The notes under the pieces were generated by a model. The model searched no databases. It saw only the letters and a list, made by a program, of their open reading frames with translations, and was not told where the DNA came from. Shown here one piece after another: positions 10,586-18,263 of a stretch of 64,000 nucleotides of DNA. Source of the DNA: DATAFF01 sp036257595 (GTDB lineage: Bacteria > Pseudomonadota > Alphaproteobacteria > Rhizobiales > Aestuariivirgaceae); contig DATAFF010000158.1 in assembly GCA_036257595.1 (NCBI GenBank), positions 6,339 through 70,338 on the forward strand, written 5' to 3'. Position numbers and translations under genes: made by a program. Numbering within the stretch: position 1 is the first letter of the stretch; the number at the start of each line of letters is the position of its first letter.

Positions 10586-12888
10586 TGGCGCCGCGAACCG
10601 TCACCGACGAGCTGCGCGAGAACGCGCTCCTTTATCACCTGGAGCCGCGAGCGGGGAAGCTCGAGATCCGCGCCACCAAGCCGCTGTCCAACCAGCGCGA
10701 CCTGGCGCTCGCCTATTCGCCGGGCGTCGCCGCCGCCTGCGAGGCGATCACGGAGGATCCCGACGAGGCCGAGCGGCTGACGGTGCGTGGCAATCTCGTC
10801 GCCGTCATCACCAATGGCACGGCGGTGCTGGGCCTCGGCGCGATCGGGCCGCTGGCGGCCAAGCCGGTGATGGAAGGCAAGGCGGTGCTGTTCAAGAAAT
10901 TCGCCCGCATCGATGTGTTCGACATCGAGGTCGACGCCCGCGACCCGGCGCTGTTCTGCGATGTGGTGGCAGCGCTCGAGCCGACCTTCGGCGGCATCAA
11001 TCTCGAGGACATCAAGGCGCCGGAGTGCTTCGAGATCGAGGAGAACCTCAAGCAGCGAATGAAGATCCCGGTGTTCCATGACGACCAGCATGGGACTGCG
11101 ATCATCGTCGGCGCGGCAGTTCTCAATGCGCTCGAGCTTGCCGGCAAGGCCATCGGCGAGGTCAAGCTGGTGACCAGCGGGGCAGGGGCGGCAGCGCTCG
11201 CCTGCCTCAATCTCCTGGTGGAACTCGGCATGCGGCGCGAGAACATCTGGGTCACCGACATCGAAGGCGTGGTCTATCAGGGCCGCGAGCAGCTGATGGA
11301 CCGCTGGAAGGCGGTCTATGCCCAGCCGACCGAGGCGCGGACGCTCGCCGAATGCATCGCCGGTGCCGATGTGTTCCTCGGCCTGTCGGCCGGCGGCGTT
11401 CTGAGACCCGAGATGCTCCAAAGCATGGCGGCGAAGCCGCTGATCCTGGCGCTCGCCAATCCGGTGCCGGAGATCATGCCCGACCTGGCGCGGGCGGCGC
11501 GGCCCGATGCGATGATCTGCACCGGCCGGTCCGACTATCCGAACCAGGTCAACAACGTCCTGTGCTTCCCCTACATCTTCCGCGGCGCGCTCGATGTCGG
11601 CGCCACCACCATCAACGAGGCGATGAAGCTTGCGGCGGTGAGGGCGATCGCGGCGCTGGCGCATGAGCCGTCCTCGGAGGTGGTGTCGGCAGCCTATGGC
11701 GGCGAGACGCGGCTGTTCGGTCCGGACTCGCTCATTCCCGCGCCCTTCGACCAGCGCCTCATCCTCTACATCGCGCCCGCCGTCGCGAAGGCCGCCATCG
11801 ACAGCGGCGTGGCGCGCCGGCCGATCGTCAATTTCGACAGCTATCTCGAGCGCCTGAGCCGCTTCGTCTTCCGCTCGGGCTTCGTCATGCGGCCAGTGTT
11901 CTCGCGCGCCCGCAGCCAGCTCAAGCGCATCATCTTTGCCGAGGGCGAGGATGAGCGGGCGATGCGGGCAGCCGCCGCGGCCATTCAGGACAGCTTCGCC
12001 ATCCCCATCCTGATCGGCCGGCCGGACGTCATCGAGAGCCGCCTCGAACGGTTCGGCCTGGCGATCAGGCCGGGCCGCGACTTCGAGCTGGTGAACCCTG
12101 CCGATGACCCGCGCTATCCGGGCTATGTCGAAACGCTCGTCGCCTGTGCCGGGCGCAAGGGCGTGCCGCCCGATGCGGCGCGGACGTTGATGCGCACCAA
12201 CTTCACGGTGATCGCCGCGGTGGCGGTGCGCCGCGGCGATGCCGATGCGATGATCTGCGGCCTCGAAGGGCGCTTCTACCGCCATCTCGAGCACATCCGC
12301 GACATTATCGGCTATGCCGGCGATCTTGCCGAGTTCGCCACCGTGTCGATCGCCATCGTCAATCGCGGCTTCTATTTCTTCGCCGACACCTATGGCAACC
12401 GCGACCGCGATGCCGAGGGGATTGCCAATCTGTCGCGCCGCGTCGCCGCTCTGGTGCGGCGCTTCGGCGTCGATCCCAAAGTGGCGCTGCTCGCCAATTC
12501 GAGCTTCGGCTCGGCCCAGTCGGAGAGCGCCGCCAAGATGCGCGAGGCGACGGCGATACTCTACAAGCAGGGCACCGATTTCGAGGTCGATGGCGAGATG
12601 CACGGCAACACCGCGCTCAATCAGGAGCTCCGCGATCGGCTCAATCCGCATTCGCTGCTGCGCGGCGAGGCCAACACTTTCATCATGCCGAACTCCGATG
12701 CGGCGAACCTCGCCTATCAGCTGGTGATGGAGCTTGCCGACGGCACGCCGGTGGGGCCGATCCTGGTGGGCGCCGCGCTGCCGGCGCATGTTCTGGTGCC
12801 TGCCGCCACCACCAGGAGCGTCATCAACATGACGGCGCTCGCCGCCGTCGAGGCTCAGGACCGCGCTCGTCTGGGTGGCAGGATCTAG
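10585..12888 (+). CDS. maeB: NADP-dependent malic enzyme with phosphotransacetylase-like C-terminal domain
   Basis: Oxidatively decarboxylates malate to pyruvate. The 767-residue product has the MaeB two-part layout. Residues 1 to about 430 are the malic-enzyme domain ([23 protein letters not shown], a GAGAAALA nucleotide-binding loop). The remainder resembles phosphate acetyltransferase and is thought in this family to be regulatory rather than catalytic. The start ATG overlaps the aspS stop, so the two are probably cotranscribed. The stop codon lies immediately before a GGCAGTC heptamer array. The family is well recognised; the cofactor preference is inferred from the MaeB architecture. Confidence 0.95.
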   Translation: MAPRTVTDELRENALLYHLEPRAGKLEIRATKPLSNQRDLALAYSPGVAAACEAITEDPDEAERLTVRGNLVAVITNGTAVLGLGAIGPLAAKPVMEGKAVLFKKFARIDVFDIEVDARDPALFCDVVAALEPTFGGINLEDIKAPECFEIEENLKQRMKIPVFHDDQHGTAIIVGAAVLNALELAGKAIGEVKLVTSGAGAAALACLNLLVELGMRRENIWVTDIEGVVYQGREQLMDRWKAVYAQPTEARTLAECIAGADVFLGLSAGGVLRPEMLQSMAAKPLILALANPVPEIMPDLARAARPDAMICTGRSDYPNQVNNVLCFPYIFRGALDVGATTINEAMKLAAVRAIAALAHEPSSEVVSAAYGGETRLFGPDSLIPAPFDQRLILYIAPAVAKAAIDSGVARRPIVNFDSYLERLSRFVFRSGFVMRPVFSRARSQLKRIIFAEGEDERAMRAAAAAIQDSFAIPILIGRPDVIESRLERFGLAIRPGRDFELVNPADDPRYPGYVETLVACAGRKGVPPDAARTLMRTNFTVIAAVAVRRGDADAMICGLEGRFYRHLEHIRDIIGYAGDLAEFATVSIAIVNRGFYFFADTYGNRDRDAEGIANLSRRVAALVRRFGVDPKVALLANSSFGSAQSESAAKMREATAILYKQGTDFEVDGEMHGNTALNQELRDRLNPHSLLRGEANTFIMPNSDAANLAYQLVMELADGTPVGPILVGAALPAHVLVPAATTRSVINMTALAAVEAQDRARLGGRI

Positions 12889-12953
12889 GCGGTCGGCAGT
12901 CGGCAGTCGGCAGAGTTCCCACTTACTGCCTAATGCCTAACGCCTACCGCCTC
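12889..12953. repeat. Heptamer-array inverted repeat, GGCAGTC variant (copy 3)
   Basis: Three to four left units (GGCGGTC, GGCAGTC) meet four right units (ACTGCCT, AATGCCT, AACGCCT, ACCGCCT) around a spacer containing AGTTCCC. It begins directly after the maeB stop and ends just before the promoter of the next small gene. The position suits a transcription terminator. Confidence 0.85.
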
Positions 12954-12972
12954 ACACTGCGACTCGATGTCG

Positions 12973-13001
12973 TTCAAACGTCAACTGTCCTGCCGTATAA
13001 T
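12973..13001 (+). promoter_or_regulatory. Candidate promoter for the 69-residue gene
   Basis: A perfect TATAAT at 12996-13001 is preceded, at a 17-base spacing, by TTCAAA at 12973-12978. The predicted transcript would begin near 13008, leaving a leader of about 70 bases before the 13077 start codon. The good -10 element supports the small downstream frame being expressed. Confidence 0.5.
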
Positions 13002-13076
13002 ACCCACGATTTCGGGCGACGTTCAGAAAAACGCGGGTAAAACACCTTCAAGCGCCCGCACCACAGGGAGATCTGC

Positions 13077-13286
13077 ATGCTTGAGTACACCCTTGGCCCT
13101 ACAGAAAAAAAAGCCGATTTGAGCTGGAGCGACTCTGGCGATTGGGCGCTGTCGCCCCATCGCGAGAAGCTGACGCAGCTCATGGTCGACCTTGAGGGCA
13201 TGATGTATTCGGGCGCGGCCGGAAGCTTCGTCACGGAGCGCGCCGAGGCCCTGTACGCCAGTCTCAAGCGCGAGCTCGGCGACTAA
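13077..13286 (+). CDS. Small hypothetical protein, 69 residues
   Basis: I do not recognise a family. The protein is soluble, slightly acidic and predicted mostly helical in its second half (HREKLTQLMVDLEGMM...SFVTERAEALYASLKREL), with a short aromatic motif WSDSGDWALSPH. Three features support it being real: a GGGAG ribosome-binding site about seven bases before the ATG, a TATAAT promoter upstream, and a length free of low complexity. It converges closely on the glycosidase gene, with only six bases between them. Function unknown. Confidence 0.6.
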   Translation: MLEYTLGPTEKKADLSWSDSGDWALSPHREKLTQLMVDLEGMMYSGAAGSFVTERAEALYASLKRELGD

Positions 13287-13292
13287 GCCCGT

Positions 13293-14768
13293 TCACTTCC
13301 TCGTGAAGGCGATGGCGAGGTCGGTGGCAACCGTCACCGACACCGTCGCGCCATATTTACCCTCGCAGACCGCCTCGGCCCACCCGATGACGGCACCGCG
13401 CTCGGTGTCGAACAGTGTAGCGCGGTAGCGGCCGGGCGCCAGCTCCGGAACGGTGATCGCCAGCGACAGCGGCGGCGCGCCGCACGCCAGCCGGCCGTCG
13501 GCGCCGACGATGTCGCGGCGCAGCAAATAGGCGACGGCCTGATCCCGGCTGGCAACGGCAAAGCGCGCGACCACCGCCTCGTCGACGACACGGCCGCGAG
13601 GATCGCGGCATAGCACCGCCGCATTCACATTGCGCCGATCGAAACGCTGCCAGGCGATGAGCGGCAGAAACTTCGTCATTGCGCGCTGGGCGGCCAGCAT
13701 TCCCGGCGTCAGGCGATGGGGATGCCGGTTGGGCCAGCGCATGCCGCCGCCGGCGCCGCCGGCCGCGAGATGGGCCCATTGAACATGGCGGTGATAGTCG
13801 TCGTCGAAGGGCTCGGGCAGCGTGATCTGCTTGTCCTTGAAGCTGTGGATGGGTCCATGCTCGGAGTCGAAGAACGGTCGGCCCTTCGGTGTGTTGCCGA
13901 TATTCTCCGCGACCAGCCGCCCCATCGCCACCGCCGGGTCGACGGTGTTCGCGGGATCATCGATGGTGCCTTCCTCATAGACGTGGAGATTGGCGAAATC
14001 GAGCGCCGGATGGCGAAGGATGGTGTCGGCAAATGGGAGGTGGGGACGCCATTTCATCTCCGGTCCGAACAACGACACCGTCTGCGGATGGGCGCGGCCA
14101 TGGATGCCGCGCTCGAGCCGGCGCAGATGATCGCTCAGCTCCTGGATGAAGGCGGGGAATGGCTCGGCACTCTCCTCGGCCTGACCGGGGTGGATCTCGT
14201 TCCACAGGTCCCAGGCGAAGAGCGCACCGCTTCCGCCCCAGCGCCTGGTGGCGAAGGCGAGCCGCGCCTTGACGGCGTTCATGGTCGCGGCGCAGAGCAG
14301 GGCACGCGAGGGATGATCGAGCGGACCGCCGCGCGCGCCGCTCAAGGGATGCTCGGCGAATTTGATCCAGGTCCAGAAGGTATCGAACGGGGTCAGCAGG
14401 ACTCTCAGGCCAAGCTCCTCGAGCAGCGCGAACAGATCATCCCACAATTGCACCATCTCGGGGCGAAACCGCCCGATCGGGTCCTCGAGCAGGAAATCCG
14501 GAAACTCGGCATATTCGAGCATCAATCTCAGCGTGGTGACGCCATGGTCGGCGAGGCGCTCGAGATAACGGCGCGCGCCCTGTGGATCGCGCCGGCGGTA
14601 GAGGCCCGCAAGCCCTTCCCAGCAGACCGCGTCATTCTGGCCGATCGGCGTCCAGTCGCGCCCGTCGGCGGTGACGAAATAGGGCGCACCGGGGGCCACC
14701 TCGATCCAGGCAAGGCGCGGAGCGCTCTGCTTCGCACCGGTGGCAGACGCCCTTGGACGGTCGAGCAT
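13293..14768 (-). CDS. Cellulase-like glycoside hydrolase (GH5 / clan GH-A type)
   Basis: A 491-residue TIM-barrel glycosidase. The acid/base Glu is E191 in WDLWNEIH and the probable nucleophile is E303 in FFDSEHGP, the arrangement of retaining clan GH-A enzymes. A C-terminal region of about 130 residues is probably a beta domain. No signal peptide is evident at the chosen start (ATG 14768), which suggests a cytosolic enzyme, although the frame is open further upstream and an ATG at 14831 is possible. The substrate is unknown: a beta-linked glucan or mannan is the family norm, but no carbohydrate genes flank it. It converges on the 69-residue gene. Confidence 0.8.
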   Translation of the reverse strand: MLDRPRASATGAKQSAPRLAWIEVAPGAPYFVTADGRDWTPIGQNDAVCWEGLAGLYRRRDPQGARRYLERLADHGVTTLRLMLEYAEFPDFLLEDPIGRFRPEMVQLWDDLFALLEELGLRVLLTPFDTFWTWIKFAEHPLSGARGGPLDHPSRALLCAATMNAVKARLAFATRRWGGSGALFAWDLWNEIHPGQAEESAEPFPAFIQELSDHLRRLERGIHGRAHPQTVSLFGPEMKWRPHLPFADTILRHPALDFANLHVYEEGTIDDPANTVDPAVAMGRLVAENIGNTPKGRPFFDSEHGPIHSFKDKQITLPEPFDDDYHRHVQWAHLAAGGAGGGMRWPNRHPHRLTPGMLAAQRAMTKFLPLIAWQRFDRRNVNAAVLCRDPRGRVVDEAVVARFAVASRDQAVAYLLRRDIVGADGRLACGAPPLSLAITVPELAPGRYRATLFDTERGAVIGWAEAVCEGKYGATVSVTVATDLAIAFTRK

Positions 14769-15159
14769 CGTCCCTCGCTCGGGGTTGGTTCCGGTGAACT
14801 TCCGATGCCGCGGAATGTTCCTTCGAGTCATCGGAGCTAGAGCATGATGTAATTGGCTGGGTAGACCGAACCACATCATGCTCCAACGGCGAAAAAGCCC
14901 TTGATTGTTTGGGCGATCGCCCCTAAATGCCGGCCCACGCAAGCCGGCTTCGTGAGCAACCGGCTTGTCATTGCCAGCGCAAGGGCTGGTGGCCTTCTCC
15001 ACAATCGCGGTCGCATTCGCGGTGGGCGGGAGAGCGGTTCCGGAAACCCCGTTCCGGAGGTGACAAGCCGAGTGGCACATGAGCCGGTTTTTTGCGTTGG
15101 AGGTGATTGCCCTAAGGTGTTCGGGCGAGGATTGCGCTTGCGGGAAGGGTCCTTTGAAC
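14769..15159. other. Divergent intergenic region, glycosidase / speD
   Basis: 391 bases without a convincing gene. It should hold the promoters of the minus-strand glycosidase and the plus-strand speD, but no strong hexamer pair stands out. The one clear structure is the 11-bp palindromic repeat at 14840-14883. Short open frames here have no recognisable product. Confidence 0.6.
14840..14883. repeat. Rhizobiales-type palindromic element (GAGCATGATGT ... ACATCATGCTC)
   Basis: Two perfect 11-base inverted arms at 14840-14850 and 14873-14883 flank a 22-base loop. Elements bounded by GAGCATGAT and ATCATGCTC are common dispersed palindromes in Rhizobiales genomes; their function is not settled. 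This is the only copy I see in the window. Confidence 0.7.
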
Positions 15160-15651
15160 ATGTCCGATGATTCCGTGCTCTTTGGCGAAGGCAGAGCCCT
15201 GAAGCGATCGGCTGCGTTCTCTGCCGACTATGTTTACTCCGGTGACGAGCTGCCGCATGGCGCGGCGGGCGGGCTCGATCATTTCATTGTCAAGAACGGC
15301 GTCGAATGCGCCGGAACCCATCTCATCATCGACCTGATCGGTGCCGATCGGCTCGACGACATCGAGCTGATCGATCGCACCTTGCGGGAATGCGTCGACA
15401 CCGCCGGGGCGACGCTCCTCCATATCCATCTGCATCACTTCACGCCGAACTCCGGCGTGTCGGGGGTGGCGGTGCTGGCCGAGAGCCACATCTCGATCCA
15501 CACCTGGCCGGAGCGCGGCTACGCCGCCCTCGACATCTTCATGTGCGGCGATGCCCGTCCGGAGCTCTGCGTCAAGGTGCTGAAGCGCGCCTTTCGCCCC
15601 AAGGAGATCCGGGTAACCGAGCATCTGCGCGGCGAGGGCGTGTCCCGGTGA
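15160..15651 (+). CDS. speD: S-adenosylmethionine decarboxylase proenzyme
   Basis: Supplies decarboxylated SAM, the aminopropyl donor for spermidine. The 163-residue product is the short prokaryotic SpeD type, which self-cleaves to give a pyruvoyl cofactor. The cleavage serine is visible as S109 in AESHISIHTWPE, with the catalytic Cys at C129 in DIFMCGD. The N-terminus carries about 30 extra residues before the conserved core (HFIVKNGVECAGTHLIIDL). The start at 15160 is preceded by a GGGAAGGG motif. Its stop overlaps the GTG start of speE, so donor synthesis and transfer are coupled. Confidence 0.95.
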   Translation: MSDDSVLFGEGRALKRSAAFSADYVYSGDELPHGAAGGLDHFIVKNGVECAGTHLIIDLIGADRLDDIELIDRTLRECVDTAGATLLHIHLHHFTPNSGVSGVAVLAESHISIHTWPERGYAALDIFMCGDARPELCVKVLKRAFRPKEIRVTEHLRGEGVSR

Positions 15652-16565
15652 CCGGCAAGGACAGCCTGATCCGACGCGGCGACGGCTCGATCTGGTATCG
15701 CGAAACCCTGCATGAGAAGGACGGGCTCGCCACCGAGTACCGGGTCTCGCAGGTGCTGTTCGACTCGGCCACCCCGCATCAGCGGCTGATCGTGGTCGAC
15801 ACCGACCGCGTCGGCCGGCTGGTCGCGCTGGACGGGGCGACCCAGGTCACCATGGGGGACGAGTTCGTCTATCACGAGATGATGGCGCATGTGCCGCTCC
15901 TCGCCCATGGTGCGGCGGAGGATGTGCTGATCATCGGCGGCGGCGATGGCGGGCTCGCCGAGGAGGTGCTGAAGCACGGAAACGTCAAGCGGCTGGTCAT
16001 GGTCGAGATCGACGCCGGGGTGATCGACTTCGCGCGGACCCATCTCGCCGAGCTCAATCGCGGCTGCTTCGATGATCTGCGGCTTAAGCTGGTCATCGGC
16101 GACGGTAAGGACTATGCGGCCAGCGCCAGCGCGGCATTCGACGTGATTCTCGTCGATTCCACCGACCCGGTCGGTCCTGGCGAGGTGCTGTTCACCCGGT
16201 CGTTCCATGGCGACTGCAAGCGGCTCCTGAAGCCGCGGGGCATCCTCGTCACTCAGAACGGCGTGCCGTTCCTGCAGCCCGCCGAGCTCGCGAGCACCGT
16301 CGGCAATTTCGCGCAGCTCTTCGTCGATGCCGGCTGCTATCTCGCGGTGGTCCCGACCTATGTCGGAGGCTTCATGGCGCTCGGCTGGGGCAGCGACGAC
16401 CCCGCCAATCGCGCGGTGCCGCTCGAAGTGCTGGAAGCCCGCTTTGCCGCTGCCGGCCTCGCGACGCGCTATTACACGCCGGCGGTTCACAAGGCGGCCT
16501 TCGCACTCCCGGCATTCATCGAGGAGATCGTCGAAGGCGCCAAAGAGGCAGCGCGGGGCGGCTGA
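15648..16565 (+). CDS. speE: Spermidine synthase
   Basis: Transfers the aminopropyl group from decarboxylated SAM to putrescine. The 305-residue product has the nucleotide-binding GGGDGG motif (LIIGGGDGGLAEEVL), the VEID strand end and the DSTDPVGPG active-site loop of the family. The GTG at 15648 overlaps the speD stop by four bases (GTGA). That start agrees with the family N-terminus (WYRETLHEKDGLATEYRV). The substrate could be another diamine, but the speD linkage supports spermidine. Confidence 0.96.
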   Translation: MTGKDSLIRRGDGSIWYRETLHEKDGLATEYRVSQVLFDSATPHQRLIVVDTDRVGRLVALDGATQVTMGDEFVYHEMMAHVPLLAHGAAEDVLIIGGGDGGLAEEVLKHGNVKRLVMVEIDAGVIDFARTHLAELNRGCFDDLRLKLVIGDGKDYAASASAAFDVILVDSTDPVGPGEVLFTRSFHGDCKRLLKPRGILVTQNGVPFLQPAELASTVGNFAQLFVDAGCYLAVVPTYVGGFMALGWGSDDPANRAVPLEVLEARFAAAGLATRYYTPAVHKAAFALPAFIEEIVEGAKEAARGG

Positions 16566-16745
16566 TCGCTGCTTCAGGAGCGGCTCAGACGCCGATTTGC
16601 GTTGCTGATCTGCCACACCCGACTTCCAGACTGGCGTCCGTGTCGCGCCGGTCATTGATGCTGGCCTGAGGCTTTGGCAGTCTTTCCAGTGGAAGGCGGG
16701 CCGGGCGCCTAGGGCGGATTCATCGCATCAGATCGGGGTAGGATC

Positions 16746-17333
16746 ATGAGAAGGGGTATCTTCGCGGGCGTTCTGGCAGTGGCCGTCGCCCTCGGTTCGG
16801 TGCCTGCACAGGCGGTTCAGTCGTCGGGTTGCTTTCTGCTGGGGTGCATTTTCCAGGGTCGCTTGAGCGGCGGTACCACCCGCGCGATGGTGACCTTTCC
16901 GGAAGGCAGCAAGTACAAGAAGGGCTCGATCATCGTCCGCACGCCCGAGCGCGCGCTCTATTTCGTCTTGGGCGACGGCAGGGCCATGCGCTACCGGGTC
17001 GGCGTCGGCCGGGAAGGATTTCAGTGGTCGGGCAACTCGCGGATCAGCAACAAGGCGGAATGGCCGAGCTGGACCCCGCCGCCCGAGATGATCGAGCGGG
17101 AGCTCCGCGAAAACGGCCGTGCGATCCCGACCTTCATGCCGGGCGGTCCCAACAACCCGCTCGGCGCGCGCGCCCTCTATATCGGCGGCACCATCTACCG
17201 CATCCACGGCACCAACCAGGCCTCCACCATCGGTGGTGCAGTGTCGTCGGGCTGCATTCGCATGATGAATGCCGACGTCATCGACCTCTACGAGCGGGTC
17301 AAGGTCGGCGCACGGGTTTACGTGTATCAATGA
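16746..17333 (+). CDS. Exported L,D-transpeptidase (YkuD family)
   Basis: A periplasmic enzyme expected to form 3-3 peptidoglycan cross-links or anchor proteins to peptidoglycan. The 195-residue product has a signal peptide (MRRGIFAGVLAVAVALGSV, cleavage near AQA) and a YkuD domain from about residue 58. The catalytic motif is clear, with H154 in HGTNQ and nucleophilic C170 in SSGCIRM. Two further cysteines (C29, C34) lie just after the signal peptide and could form a disulfide. It appears monocistronic: 180 bases separate it from speE and a hairpin region follows. Confidence 0.93.
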   Translation: MRRGIFAGVLAVAVALGSVPAQAVQSSGCFLLGCIFQGRLSGGTTRAMVTFPEGSKYKKGSIIVRTPERALYFVLGDGRAMRYRVGVGREGFQWSGNSRISNKAEWPSWTPPPEMIERELRENGRAIPTFMPGGPNNPLGARALYIGGTIYRIHGTNQASTIGGAVSSGCIRMMNADVIDLYERVKVGARVYVYQ

Positions 17334-17517
17334 GCTGATCGGCAGAAATCCTGGAAAAATCGAGGGCCGCGCACCGCCAAGGTCGCGGCCTTCGCCGTCT
17401 CCCGAGACTGGTCTTCCCGTGCCGCTCGCGCTCGCCGGGATGGCTCGGTGGAGGCTGGTTTCGGCCCCAAGAAGGGGCAAAATCGTCCGTATACTGAACA
17501 ACTTCCCGTAAGCACGA

Positions 17518-17542
17518 AGCCCCGGTTCTGAGAACCGGGGCT
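17518..17542. terminator. Intrinsic hairpin between convergent genes
   Basis: A perfect 12-bp inverted repeat (AGCCCCGGTTCT / AGAACCGGGGCT) centred on 17530 lies between the convergent L,D-transpeptidase and histone-like genes. Neither side has a clean U-tract, so it is called from stem strength and position. It could serve both strands. Confidence 0.6.
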
Positions 17543-17577
17543 CCGCTATGCCTTATGCCGTCAGAAGTCGATAGGTT

Positions 17578-17697
17578 TTACCGCTTCTTGCCAGCCGGCT
17601 TCTTCGCCGACTTCTTGGCGGCCTTCTTGGCTGCCTTTTTGGCGGCGGGCTTCTTCGCGGCCTTCTTGGCCGGAGCTTTCTTGGCTGCAGTTGCCAT
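17578..17697 (-). CDS. Histone H1-like Lys/Ala-rich basic protein, 39 residues
   Basis: A 39-residue protein made almost entirely of Lys, Ala and Pro, built from repeats of AAKK / PAKK and ending GKKR. This is the composition of eukaryotic H1 tails and of bacterial H1-like nucleoid proteins, so nonspecific DNA or RNA binding is likely. The ATG at 17697 follows GGGGAG nine bases upstream on the minus strand and the frame closes with TAA at 17578. The hairpin at 17518-17542 lies 35 bases downstream. Low complexity makes homology detection unreliable; the call rests on composition, the ribosome-binding site and the terminator. Confidence 0.75.
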   Translation of the reverse strand: MATAAKKAPAKKAAKKPAAKKAAKKAAKKSAKKPAGKKR

Positions 17698-18183
17698 TCG
17701 TGAGATCTCCCCGAATGAGTGATGGAGATGTTTTTACGCTTTTACTGACCGGTCGCTTCGACCTGCCCCATCGCAGCGGACCGAGATCCGAAGAGATGGC
17801 GAACATCAAGATTCAAACACCGACACATGACGCTCGATTCGACAAGACGAAACCAACCGGTAATCAACATCAGTACCCTGATTTTTGTTCTAGTGGGTTA
17901 ACAAAAATGACTCTTCGCGAGCCTCATGTCGATTCTTTTGTCGCGGTGTTGGTCCCATCAGGCACCTCGAACTGGTGTGATCGAAGCCACTGTCAAGCCG
18001 ATATGTCAGTGTACGAACAAATAATTGCTTTGAAGAATCAATGGGAGTGAGAGGCGAGCGCCGTGAAAGCACGCAGTCGCTCCAAGCTCTTGCCAAGCAA
18101 AAAATTTTTTCCGATCGAGCGGTGCTCCCAGGCGGCTTTAAGCATCGCGGAGCGGCTTGCACGGTGCAGAAAGTGCAGATTGA
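17698..18183. other. Gene-free, AT-richer intergenic stretch
   Basis: 486 bases with lower GC content than the surroundings. It should contain the promoter of the histone-like gene and possibly an RNA. Open frames on both strands (17691-18050 plus; 17890-18162 minus) have no recognisable family, atypical composition and no good ribosome-binding site, so I do not call them. A symmetrical AAAAAATTTTTT tract lies near 18100-18111. Confidence 0.5.
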
Positions 18184-18258
18184 CGGCAGTAGGCGTTAGG
18201 CAATAGGCCGTGAGTGATGCCCCTGCCGAGTGCCTATTGCCTACCTGCCGACTGCCTC
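18184..18258. repeat. Heptamer-array inverted repeat, GGCAGTA type (copy 4)
   Basis: Left units GGCAGTA, GGCGTTA, GGCAATA and GGCCGTG are followed by a spacer and by right units such as GTGCCT, ATTGCCT and ACTGCCT. It ends six bases from the nrdJ stop codon, immediately downstream of that gene on the minus strand. This copy is more degenerate than copies 1 and 2. Confidence 0.8.
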
Positions 18259-18263
18259 GCCGC

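Noticed and set aside
10381..12789. An 802-residue minus-strand open frame
   Set aside because: Antisense to maeB; no motifs, and the forward gene is unambiguous.
17691..18162. Two overlapping short frames (119 and 90 residues) on opposite strands
   Set aside because: Composition is unlike neighbouring genes, no credible starts, no recognised domain.
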